A stretch of 42,707 nucleotides of DNA, from contig NZ_LMSM01000009.1 of assembly GCF_001428125.1 (NCBI RefSeq), positions 1 through 42,707 on the forward strand. Reading direction: 5' to 3'. The DNA is from Nocardioides sp. Soil774. Lineage in GTDB: Bacteria; Actinomycetota; Actinomycetes; Propionibacteriales; Nocardioidaceae. The notes under the pieces are model-generated. The model saw only the letters and a program-made list of their open reading frames with translations, was not told where the DNA came from and did no database searches. This document shows, one piece after another, positions 7,061 through 14,275 of the stretch. Position numbers and translations under genes: made by a program. Within the stretch, counting starts at the first letter, position 1, and each line of letters begins with the position of its first letter.

Positions 7061-8475
7061 GCGGCGGGCCCACCTGCGTGGTGTGCGTCGACTTCGGGTC
7101 GACCTTCACCAAGGCCGCCCTGGTCGACCTCGCGACCGGTGACCTCCTCGCCACCGCGAGCCACCCCACCACGCTGCCCGACAGCCAGGGGGATGGTGAC
7201 GTCCTCGACGGGTACGACGCGTGCGTGCGCGCCCTCGCCGAGCAGGACCCCCGTGCCGAGGACGCCGACGTGCTGGCTTGCTCCAGCGCGGGTGGCGGCC
7301 TGCGGATCGCGGTCGTCGGCAATGAGGAGCTGGTCACCGCAGAGGCGGGTCGCCGGGTCGCGCTGTCCAGCGGCGGCAAGGTCGTGCTCGTGCTGCACAG
7401 CGGTCTCGACGCCTCCAAGCTCGCCGAGCTGCGCGCCGCCGAGCCCGACGTGGTGCTGCTCGTCGGGGGCACCGACGGCGGCAACGCCGAGGTCCTCGAG
7501 GGCGACGCCGCCTTCCTGTCCGGCACGCCGTGGACCGGCCCGGTGGTCGTCGCGGGCAACGTCGAGTCGCAGCCGTTGGTCGCGTCCCTGCTCCAGCAGG
7601 CGCAGACCCCCTACGTCCTCGCCGACAACGTCGTGCCGCGGATCGGCGTCCTCGCCCCCGACAGCGCCCGTCGCGCGATCCGCGAGATCTTCCTCAGCCA
7701 CGTCATCGGCGGCAAGCACCTCAGCAGCCGCACCGACCCGCACGGCCGGTCCTTCACCGACCTCGTGCGCGGCGCGACACCCGACGTGGTGCTGACCGGG
7801 GTGGAGCTGCTCGCGCGCGGCCTCGACGACGGGCACCGCGGTGCCGGTGACGTCGTCGTCGTCGACGTCGGTGGCGCCACCACCGACGTGCACAGCGTCG
7901 TCGAGCTCGACCCGGAGGACAGCGGCCTGGCGCGCGAGGTCGTCGCCACCACGCCCGTGACCCGCACCGTCGAGGGCGACCTCGGCATGCGGTGGTCGGC
8001 GGTCTCCACCGTCGAGGCCGCCGGACGCGACGACCTGCACGCCGCCGCCGTACGCCGCCGGGCGCAGCCCGACCTGCTGCCCGACGCCTGTCCCGACCCG
8101 GCCGCCGAGCGCGAGGCAGACCTCGACATCGCCGCCGCCGCCGTGCGGATCGCCCTCGAGCGCCACGCCGGTCGCAGCAAGGTCGTGGTGAGCCCCGAGG
8201 GGCGCGTGGTCGAGCGCAGCGGCAAGGACCTGCGCGAGGTCGACCTGCTGGTGGGCTCCGGTGGCGTGCTGCGCCACGGCGGCCCCGATGCCGTACGCCG
8301 TGTGCTGGCGCCCGCGACCGGCGACGCCTTCGAGGGCGGGTGGCAGCTGCCGCGCGACCCGCGGGTGGTGGTCGACCACGACTACGTCCTCGCTGCCGCG
8401 GGCCTGCTCGCCGAGGCCCACCCGGTCGCGGCGCACCGGCTCGTGAGCCGTCTCGCGACGGCCGGGGATCGGTAG
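7057..8475 (+). CDS. MutL/GlmL-type ASKHA ATPase
   Basis: This 472-residue protein belongs to the MutL (GlmL) family, known from clostridial glutamate mutase loci, where it is thought to support the B12-dependent mutase. CVDFGSTFTKAALV is the first phosphate-binding strand-turn of an actin/Hsp70-like ATPase, VVVVDVGGATTDVHS the second, and LVGSGGVLRHG the adenosine-binding segment near the C-terminus; VVLLVGGTDGGN lies between. GTG 7057 overlaps the DUF202 stop (GTGA). No B12 mutase subunit is encoded in this window, so the partner is elsewhere or the protein has another role. It is unrelated to the DNA mismatch protein of the same name. Confidence 0.85.
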   Translation: MSGGPTCVVCVDFGSTFTKAALVDLATGDLLATASHPTTLPDSQGDGDVLDGYDACVRALAEQDPRAEDADVLACSSAGGGLRIAVVGNEELVTAEAGRRVALSSGGKVVLVLHSGLDASKLAELRAAEPDVVLLVGGTDGGNAEVLEGDAAFLSGTPWTGPVVVAGNVESQPLVASLLQQAQTPYVLADNVVPRIGVLAPDSARRAIREIFLSHVIGGKHLSSRTDPHGRSFTDLVRGATPDVVLTGVELLARGLDDGHRGAGDVVVVDVGGATTDVHSVVELDPEDSGLAREVVATTPVTRTVEGDLGMRWSAVSTVEAAGRDDLHAAAVRRRAQPDLLPDACPDPAAEREADLDIAAAAVRIALERHAGRSKVVVSPEGRVVERSGKDLREVDLLVGSGGVLRHGGPDAVRRVLAPATGDAFEGGWQLPRDPRVVVDHDYVLAAAGLLAEAHPVAAHRLVSRLATAGDR

Positions 8476-8485
8476 CGTGGGCGAG

Positions 8486-9862
8486 GTGAGCGTGCCGCAC
8501 CCCTCCGAGCCGGACGAGACCGACGAGTCACGGCGCCGGCGGATCTTCGCCGCTCTGGGTCGCGGCGACGACGAGGACGGCCTGACCGAGCGCTTCGTCG
8601 CCCAGTGGGCGCAGGCTCGCGCCGAGCGCCGCAGCGAGCCGGTCATCACGACCGGCCCCTCCAACTTCAGCCGTGCGCAGGTGCCGTGGGGCCTCGACCT
8701 GGCCGCCGCGTGGTCGTGGCGGCTCATCGTCATCGTCGTCGCGATGCTGGGCCTGCTCTGGACGCTGCGCTACTTCGCCGTCATCACCCTGCCGCTGGCG
8801 GTCGCGCTGCTCGCCGCGGCGCTGGCCGTGCCCCTGGTCAACGTGCTGCGCCGGACCGGGCTGCCGCGCGGGCCGTCGGCGGGCATCGTGATGGTGCTCG
8901 GCCTCGGCGCCGTGGCGATGCTCTTCACCTTCGTGGGCCAGCAGGTGGCCGCGGGAGCCAGCGACCTCGGCGGCTCGGTCGTCACCGGCCTCGACCAGGT
9001 GCGGGAGTGGCTGCGCAACGGCCCCCTGCACGTCAGCGACTCCCAGCTCGACGGCTGGATCCAGGAGATCCAGGGCGCCGTCACCGACAGCACCGGCAGC
9101 AACGGTGTCGTCACCCGGGTCTCCGAGGTCGGCACGGCGCTGGGCCACGTGGTCGCGGGCTTCTTCATCGTGCTCTTCTCGACCTACTTCTTCCTCGCCG
9201 ACGGGGAGCGCATCTGGTCGTGGCTGGTGCGGCTCACCCCGCGCGCCGCACGTGAGCGCGTCGACGCCTCGGGCCGGGTGGCGTGGGTCTCGCTCACGCA
9301 GTTCGTGCGGGCCACCGTGCTGGTCGCGCTCACCGACGCCCTCGGCATCATGATCGTCGCGTTCTGGCTCGACGTGCCCTTCGTGGTCGCCCTCGGCGTG
9401 CTGGTCTTCCTCGGCGCCTTCGTGCCGATGATCGGCGCCACCGTCGCCGGCACTGTCGCGATCCTCGTCGCCCTCGTCGACCAGGGCCCGGTGACAGCGT
9501 TGCTGATGCTCGCGGGCGTGGTCGTGGTGCAGCAGTTCGAGGGCCACGTGCTCCAGCCCTTCCTGATGGGACGCTTCGTCTCCCTGCACCCGCTCGGTGT
9601 GATCGTGGCCATCGGCTGCGGCGTGCTCGTCGCGGGCGTCGCCGGCGCGCTCGTCGCCGTACCCCTCGCTGCGGCCGGCAACGCCGTCGCGCAGCACCTG
9701 GCGAGCTACACCGACATCGGGGACGACGAGCCCGACGACGCGCTCGAGGACGACCTCGGCAGGCCACCGCCGCCACCCGAGGTGCCCACCGACGACAGCC
9801 CGCTCGCCGGACCCGATGCCCCCCACCGCTCCGACGACCCCGACGAGGACGACCCCGCATGA
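8486..9862 (+). CDS. AI-2E family transporter
   Basis: This 458-residue membrane protein belongs to the AI-2E/PerM exporter-like family, with members linked to autoinducer-2 export, Na+/H+ exchange or unknown substrates. A charged N-terminal tail of about 70 residues precedes paired helices at roughly 75-95 and 98-120. An extracytoplasmic segment follows, then FFIVLFSTYFFLADGERIW (helix near 235-255) and a C-terminal block with GAFVPMIGATVAGTVAILVA and QQFEGHVLQPFLMGR, both typical of the family. The last 60 residues are acidic and Pro-rich. I start at GTG 8486 because TAGCGT (8473-8478) lies seven bases upstream, the leaderless pattern seen elsewhere here; GTG 8477 would add three residues but lies inside that hexamer. 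The stop overlaps ilvA by ATGA. Confidence 0.88.
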   Translation: MSVPHPSEPDETDESRRRRIFAALGRGDDEDGLTERFVAQWAQARAERRSEPVITTGPSNFSRAQVPWGLDLAAAWSWRLIVIVVAMLGLLWTLRYFAVITLPLAVALLAAALAVPLVNVLRRTGLPRGPSAGIVMVLGLGAVAMLFTFVGQQVAAGASDLGGSVVTGLDQVREWLRNGPLHVSDSQLDGWIQEIQGAVTDSTGSNGVVTRVSEVGTALGHVVAGFFIVLFSTYFFLADGERIWSWLVRLTPRAARERVDASGRVAWVSLTQFVRATVLVALTDALGIMIVAFWLDVPFVVALGVLVFLGAFVPMIGATVAGTVAILVALVDQGPVTALLMLAGVVVVQQFEGHVLQPFLMGRFVSLHPLGVIVAIGCGVLVAGVAGALVAVPLAAAGNAVAQHLASYTDIGDDEPDDALEDDLGRPPPPPEVPTDDSPLAGPDAPHRSDDPDEDDPA

Positions 9863-11067
9863 CCGACCAGGTGACCCTCGCCGACATCGTGGCCGCCCGC
9901 GAGCTCCTCGAGGGCGTCACGGTGACCACGCCGATGGAGGAGTCGCGCTGGCTCTCCGCGCTGGTCGGCGGACAGGTCTCGCTCAAGTGCGAGAACCTCC
10001 AGCGCACCGGCTCCTTCAAGTCGCGCGGCGCCTACGTCCGCATCGCCGGGCTCTCGGCCGAGGAGCGCGCCCACGGCGTGGTCGCGGCGTCGGCCGGCAA
10101 CCACGCGCAGGGCGTCGCGCTCGCCGCCACCACCCTGGGCATCAAGTCCACGGTCTTCATGCCCGAGGGCGCACCGATCCCCAAGGAGAAGGCCACCCGC
10201 GGCTACGGCGCCGACGTCGTCTTCCACGGGCGCTACCTCGAGGACTCCCTGGCCGCGGCGCGCGCCTTCGCCGAGGAGACCGGCGCGGTGCTGATCCACC
10301 CCTTCGACCACGTCGACATCGTCGCCGGGCAGGGCACGCTCGGGCTCGAGGTCCTCGAGCAGGCCCCCGACGTACGCACGGTGCTGGTGCCGACCGGCGG
10401 CGGCGGGCTGCTGGCGGGGGTGGCGATCGCGATCAAGGCGCTGCGCCCCGACGTGCGGGTGGTCGGCGTGCAGGCCGAGGGCGCGGCGGCGTACCCCGGC
10501 TCGCTCGCCGCCGGGCACCCGGTGCCGCTCGAGCACATGAGCACGATGGCCGACGGCATCGCGGTCGGTCGCCCCGGCGACATCACCTTCGCCGCGGTGC
10601 GCGACCACGTCGACGAGGTCGTCACGGTGTCCGAGGAGTCGCTCTCGCGCGCGCTGCTGGCGCTCATCGAGCGGGCCAAGCAGGTGGTCGAGCCGGCCGG
10701 GGCCGCGGCCGTGGCGGCCATGCTCGACAACCCCGGCGGCTTCGAGACCCCCGCCGTCGCGGTCCTCTCCGGCGGCAACATCGACCCGCTGCTGCTGAGC
10801 AAGGTGATCCGGCACGGCCTCGCCGCCGCCGGGCGCTACCTCTACCTCCGCGTGTGCATCCCCGACCTGCCCGGCGGGCTCGCCTCGCTGCTCGCCGAGG
10901 TCGGCGCCGAGGGCGCCAACGTGCTCGAGGTCGCCCACGAGCGGATCTCGCCGTCGCTCACCCTCAACGAGGTCGAGGTGCGCATCCAGCTCGAGACCCG
11001 CGGCGAGACGCACGCCGAGCACCTGATGGGCCGGCTGCGCGAGCGGGGCTACAAGGTCAACAACTGA
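9859..11067 (+). CDS. ilvA: Threonine ammonia-lyase with ACT-like C-terminus
   Basis: This PLP enzyme of fold type II deaminates threonine to 2-oxobutyrate, the first step toward isoleucine. The 402 residues include the PLP lysine in RTGSFKSRGAY (Lys54), ASAGNHAQGVA near 78-88, the glycine loop PTGGGGLLAG near 178-187, and VLSGGNIDP near 308. The C-terminal 80 residues (YLRVCIPDLPGGLASLLAEV onward) are a single ACT-type regulatory domain. That architecture fits the shorter, catabolic-like form rather than the 500-residue form with a doubled domain. ATG 9859 overlaps the upstream stop (ATGA). It ends the metB operon; sharing a transcript with metB links sulphur amino-acid and isoleucine supply, which is inference. 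Confidence 0.93.
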   Translation: MTDQVTLADIVAARELLEGVTVTTPMEESRWLSALVGGQVSLKCENLQRTGSFKSRGAYVRIAGLSAEERAHGVVAASAGNHAQGVALAATTLGIKSTVFMPEGAPIPKEKATRGYGADVVFHGRYLEDSLAAARAFAEETGAVLIHPFDHVDIVAGQGTLGLEVLEQAPDVRTVLVPTGGGGLLAGVAIAIKALRPDVRVVGVQAEGAAAYPGSLAAGHPVPLEHMSTMADGIAVGRPGDITFAAVRDHVDEVVTVSEESLSRALLALIERAKQVVEPAGAAAVAAMLDNPGGFETPAVAVLSGGNIDPLLLSKVIRHGLAAAGRYLYLRVCIPDLPGGLASLLAEVGAEGANVLEVAHERISPSLTLNEVEVRIQLETRGETHAEHLMGRLRERGYKVNN

Positions 11068-11089
11068 CCGCTGCCCCGTCGGTCGCGAT

Positions 11090-11171
11090 CCCCGGATATC
11101 CGGGGAACCTCGAGGTTCCAGTGCGAAGTTTCGGGGGTGAGGCTCCAGTTTCCCCGGATATCCGGGGAAAC
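11090..11171. repeat. Two copies of a CCCCGGATATCCGGGG palindrome
   Basis: The perfect 16-bp palindrome CCCCGGATATCCGGGG occurs at 11090-11105 and 11152-11167. The second copy extends to a perfect 24-bp palindrome at 11148-11171. A further palindrome, AACCTCGAGGTT, abuts the first copy at 11106-11117. They lie 22 bp past the ilvA stop. They could be binding sites for a dimeric protein or part of a dispersed repeat. Confidence 0.85.
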
Positions 11172-11183
11172 CGACGAGCGCTG

Positions 11184-11312
11184 CGGGGCGGAGCGGGAGG
11201 ACGGTTCCACGGGCACAGAACCCGCCTCACGCACCGCCCGTACGCCGAAATGCCGCGGGGCGGTGCGCGAGGCTGGTTCCGCGGGTGCAGAACCTGCCTC
11301 ACGCACCGCCCA
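11184..11312. repeat. Two copies of a 57-bp imperfect palindromic element
   Basis: Copies at 11184-11240 and 11256-11312 share CGGGGCGG at the left, GGTTCC in the middle and the identical right end CCTCACGCACCGCCC. Within each copy the left arm (GGGGCGGTGCGCGAGG in copy two) pairs with the right arm (CCTCACGCACCGCCC), forming a long hairpin. The period is 72 bp. This looks like a REP-type intergenic repeat between two convergent genes (ilvA and greA). Confidence 0.75.
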
Positions 11313-11329
11313 GGCGGTGATCGCGACGC

Positions 11330-11821
11330 TCAGGCGCGGTAGGGCTCCGCGTCGACGATCGTGACGGTGAGGTCCTTGCCGTTGGGCGTGGTGTAGGTGA
11401 CCTCGTCGCCCTTGGTCTTGCCGTTGATGGCCGCGCCCATGGCGGACTCGGGGGAGTAGACGTCGAGGTCGTCGCCCTCCATCAGGTTCTCGCGCGCGCC
11501 GAGGAGGAACTTCTCGGTGTCGCCGTCGCCGAAGTCGACGGTGACGACCATGCCGGGCTCGACCACGCCGTCGTCGGGGGGCGTCTCGCCGACCTCGGCG
11601 CGGCGCAGCATGTCCTCGAGTTGGCGGACCCGGGCCTCCTGCTGGCCCTGCTGGTCCTTGGCCGCGTGGTAGCCGCTGTTCTCCTTGAGGTCGCCCTCGT
11701 CGCGAGCCGCGGCGATCTTCTCGATGATCTCCTGGCGCCTGGGACCGCGGAGGTCGTCGAGCTCGGCCTGCAGCTTGTCGTAGGCCTCCTGGGTCAGCCA
11801 GATGGTGCCCTGGTCGGTCAT
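11330..11821 (-). CDS. greA: Transcription elongation factor GreA
   Basis: GreA binds the secondary channel of RNA polymerase and stimulates cleavage of backtracked RNA. The 163-residue product has the N-terminal coiled coil (about residues 8-80), with the acidic tip in AAARDEGDLKENSGYHAAKD (the D-x-x-E pair that acts in the channel), and the C-terminal FKBP-like domain (about 85-160), including SPESAMGAAINGKTKGDEV. Length matches the family. ATG 11821 has AGGAGC about 8 nt upstream, unlike the many leaderless genes around it. TAACCT (11961-11966, minus strand) could be its -10, leaving a leader of roughly 130 nt. It neighbours DUF4307 and mca as in mycobacteria. Confidence 0.97.
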   Translation of the reverse strand: MTDQGTIWLTQEAYDKLQAELDDLRGPRRQEIIEKIAAARDEGDLKENSGYHAAKDQQGQQEARVRQLEDMLRRAEVGETPPDDGVVEPGMVVTVDFGDGDTEKFLLGARENLMEGDDLDVYSPESAMGAAINGKTKGDEVTYTTPNGKDLTVTIVDAEPYRA

Positions 11822-12008
11822 GTCGTTGCTCCTGCTTCGCGTCGGACCGGGTGCGGGTGTGCCTCAGCGGCCCCGCACCGGGTCGGTTGGTGTCTTCCGT
11901 CCGATCGGAGTCGGCGCGGCGACGGACGTCGGCCAGCGCACCCGGACGGGCAGAACGATCAGGTTAGCAAGGTGCGCGCAAAAGCGCAGGCCGACGACTC
12001 GGGGCGGG

Positions 12009-12398
12009 TCAGCGGGGTCGCGACTGGCCCGGGGCGGTGCAGCCGAGCTTCTCCACGCTCGTGGCCCGCCGCTCGGTGCGGATGACGACCTCGTTGGCGC
12101 CCGCGACGGGGGAGAAGGCGAGCTCGCCGACGGCCGTCTTGTCCACGGCCAGCGCCCGCAACCGGCAGCTGGCCTGCACCCCGTCGCCGAGGCGTACGTC
12201 GAGCCGCGCGGCGACCTCGTGGTCGCTGGTCACCTCGTAGGTCACCAGCTCGGAGGTCACCGCGGGGTTGGTGTGGAACCACACCGTCCACGCCAGCCAC
12301 CCGAGGCCGACGACGGCCAGCACGACCGCGAGCGTGATCCAGGCCGGGCGGCGCAGCCGTGACGGGGCGCCGTAGCGGTCGGTCAGGTCGGTGGTCAC
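12009..12398 (-). CDS. DUF4307 membrane-anchored protein
   Basis: This 129-residue actinobacterial protein has a short cytoplasmic start (TDRYGAPSR), one transmembrane helix at about 20-40, and an extracytoplasmic immunoglobulin-like domain with VTYEVTSDHEVAARLDVRL and two cysteines (about 82 and 122). Function is unknown; the gene is found beside mca and greA in many actinobacteria. GTG 12398 lies seven bases after TAGGCT (12406-12411, minus strand), so it is probably leaderless. It is divergent from mca with 38 bp between starts. Confidence 0.88.
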   Translation of the reverse strand: MTTDLTDRYGAPSRLRRPAWITLAVVLAVVGLGWLAWTVWFHTNPAVTSELVTYEVTSDHEVAARLDVRLGDGVQASCRLRALAVDKTAVGELAFSPVAGANEVVIRTERRATSVEKLGCTAPGQSRPR

Positions 12399-12405
12399 GC
12401 ACCGA

Positions 12406-12429
12406 AGCCTAAGCGGCTGCTCCTAGACT
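12406..12429. promoter_or_regulatory. Back-to-back leaderless -10 elements for DUF4307 and mca
   Basis: TAGGCT on the minus strand (12406-12411) and TAGACT on the plus strand (12424-12429) each lie seven bases before their start codons. With only 12 bp between the hexamers, the two promoters must overlap in their upstream parts, so RNA polymerase probably occupies one or the other. Confidence 0.6.
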
Positions 12430-12436
12430 CGGGCCC

Positions 12437-13345
12437 ATGGCCCAGCACCCCGACCGGACCGGCACCAAGCCCCGCACCGGCCTCCGCCTGATGCACGTGC
12501 ACGCCCACCCCGACGACGAGTCGAGCAAGGGGGCTGCGTCGACGGCGAAGTACGTCGCCGAGGGCGTGGACGTCCACGTCGCCACCTGCACGGGCGGGGA
12601 GCGCGGCTCGGTGCTCAACGCCAACATGGACCGCCCCGAGGTCTGGGAGAACATCTCCGAGATCCGCCGGGAGGAGATGCACCGCGCCCGCGACATCCTC
12701 GGCATCCGCCAGGACTGGCTGGGCTTCGTCGACTCGGGCTGGCCCGAGGGCGACCCCAAGCCCCCGCTGCCCGAGGGCTGCTTCGCGCTCGTCCCGCTCG
12801 AGGAGGCCACCGAGCGCCTGGTGCGGCTGATCCGCGACTTCCGGCCCCACGTGCTGACGACGTACGACGAGCGCGGTGGCTACCCCCACCCCGACCACAT
12901 CCGCTGCCACGAGGTCTCGGTCGCCGCCTACCACGCGGCGGGCGACCCGGAGCGGTTCCCCGACGCGGGGGAGCCGTGGCAGCCGCTGAAGCTCTACTAC
13001 CACCACGGCTGGAGCTGGGCGAAGACCAACGCCCTGCACGAGGCGATGCTCGCCCACGGCCTGGAGTCGCCCTACGAGGAGCGGCTGAAGAACTGGGAGC
13101 GCGAGCCCGAGTGGGACGACCGCATCACCACGCGCGTGCCGTGCGGTGAGTACTTCGGCGTGCGCGACCAGGCGCTGCTGGCCCACGCGACGCAGATCGA
13201 CCCGGACGGCATGTGGTTCGCCATCCCGCGCGAGATCCAGCAGAAGACGTGGCCCACCGAGGACTACGAGCTGGTCCACGCCCACGTCGAGAGCACCCGC
13301 CCCGAGGACGACCTCTTCGCCGGCATCCCGACGCCCGCCCCCTGA
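12437..13345 (+). CDS. mca: Mycothiol S-conjugate amidase
   Basis: Mca is a zinc amidase that cleaves mycothiol-toxin conjugates to a mercapturic acid, which is exported, and GlcN-inositol, which is recycled. The 302 residues begin with the metal motif HAHPDDESSKGA (His24, Asp27 as zinc ligands), then TCTGGERGS and NANMDRPE, and the second metal region ERGGYPHPDHIRCHE. WSWAKTNALHEAM and the long C-terminus distinguish Mca from the deacetylase MshB. ATG 12437 lies seven bases after TAGACT, so it is probably leaderless. Presence of Mca implies that the host makes mycothiol, which limits it to actinobacteria. Confidence 0.95.
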   Translation: MAQHPDRTGTKPRTGLRLMHVHAHPDDESSKGAASTAKYVAEGVDVHVATCTGGERGSVLNANMDRPEVWENISEIRREEMHRARDILGIRQDWLGFVDSGWPEGDPKPPLPEGCFALVPLEEATERLVRLIRDFRPHVLTTYDERGGYPHPDHIRCHEVSVAAYHAAGDPERFPDAGEPWQPLKLYYHHGWSWAKTNALHEAMLAHGLESPYEERLKNWEREPEWDDRITTRVPCGEYFGVRDQALLAHATQIDPDGMWFAIPREIQQKTWPTEDYELVHAHVESTRPEDDLFAGIPTPAP

Positions 13346-13368
13346 GGAGCGGGTGGGACACTAGAGGC

Positions 13369-13629
13369 ATGCTCGAGGTGATCATCATGCTGGCGGACGA
13401 CCCGACGCCGAAGGAGAACGACGTCGTCGCGGGTCCGCTGGGCTTCGCGCTGTGGATCTTCATGATCCTCGCCGTCGTCGTCCTCGGCTTCAGCCTCGTC
13501 AAGCAGCTCCGCAAGGCGCAGGCGGCCAAGGACGCCGGTCTCTACGGCGACGAGCCGGTCGAATCATCCGAGACGACCGGGACGACCGACACGACCGACC
13601 CGGCCGGGCGCACCGACACCGAGCGCTGA
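13369..13629 (+). CDS. Small membrane protein downstream of mca (Rv1083-like)
   Basis: This 86-residue protein has one transmembrane helix (PLGFALWIFMILAVVVLGFSL, roughly residues 23-43), a basic KQLRKAQAAKDAGLYG segment, and a Thr/Asp-rich disordered tail. It matches in size, topology and position the small membrane protein that follows mca in mycobacteria (Rv1083). ATG 13369 has GACACT-N6 before it, a weak leaderless pattern; ATG 13387 would remove six residues. It begins 23 bp past mca. Function is unknown. Confidence 0.78.
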   Translation: MLEVIIMLADDPTPKENDVVAGPLGFALWIFMILAVVVLGFSLVKQLRKAQAAKDAGLYGDEPVESSETTGTTDTTDPAGRTDTER

Positions 13630-13640
13630 CCTGACCTGGC

Positions 13641-14255
13641 TCAGCGCCGGACCACCCGCACCAGGCAGTCCCAGGCCGTACGCCGCTCAGCCCCGCGGTG
13701 CTCGTCGCCCGGGCTGACCTCCCGGGCCACGCGCTCGGCGCGCACGACCTCGATGCCGATGCCGGACAGGTCGTCGAGCACGTCCTCGGCGCTCATCAGC
13801 ACCGCGGGGTCCTGGGGCCCGCCCGTGCCCTCGGCGAGGTTGGTGGAGTCGTGGGCGACGAGCAGCAACGTGCCGCCGGGCCGCAGCATCCCGGCTGCGT
13901 TGCGCACCGCGCGGCGCCGGTCGTCGGCCGGCACCTGGAAGTAGGCCATGACCACCAGGTCGACCGGGGCAGCTGCGTGCCAGGTGGTGGCGTCGGCGCA
14001 CACCCAGGTCACGTCGGTCCCGCTGTCCGCGGCCAGACGGGCGCCCTTGTCGAGCGCGACCTGGGAGAAGTCCACCGCGGTCGCCGACCAGCCGCGCGAG
14101 GCGAGCCAGATCGCGTTGCGGCCTTCGCCCGCGGCGAGGTCGACAGCGGTGCCCGGGGGCAGGTCGGCGAGCTCGCTGGCCACGAACTGGTTGGGCTCGC
14201 GCGACCACACGAGCTCGCTGGCGGAGTAGCGCTGGTCCCAGGCGTCGGCGTCCAT
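13641..14255 (-). CDS. Class I SAM-dependent methyltransferase
   Basis: This 204-residue protein has the Rossmann-type methyltransferase core: motif I VDLAAGEGRNAIWLA (residues 38-52), the acidic end of strand 2 in ATAVDFS, the adenine-binding ADATTW, and PVDLVVMAYF with LRPGGTLLLVAHD. The N-terminal WDQRYSASELVWSREPNQFV is like TehB/thiopurine-type small-molecule methyltransferases. Substrate is unknown. ATG 14255 lies six bases after TAGTCT (14262-14267, minus strand), a leaderless start. It converges with the small membrane-protein gene and is the last gene before the sugar island. Confidence 0.88.
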   Translation of the reverse strand: MDADAWDQRYSASELVWSREPNQFVASELADLPPGTAVDLAAGEGRNAIWLASRGWSATAVDFSQVALDKGARLAADSGTDVTWVCADATTWHAAAPVDLVVMAYFQVPADDRRRAVRNAAGMLRPGGTLLLVAHDSTNLAEGTGGPQDPAVLMSAEDVLDDLSGIGIEVVRAERVAREVSPGDEHRGAERRTAWDCLVRVVRR

Positions 14256-14275
14256 GGCCCCAGACTAGGACCGGA

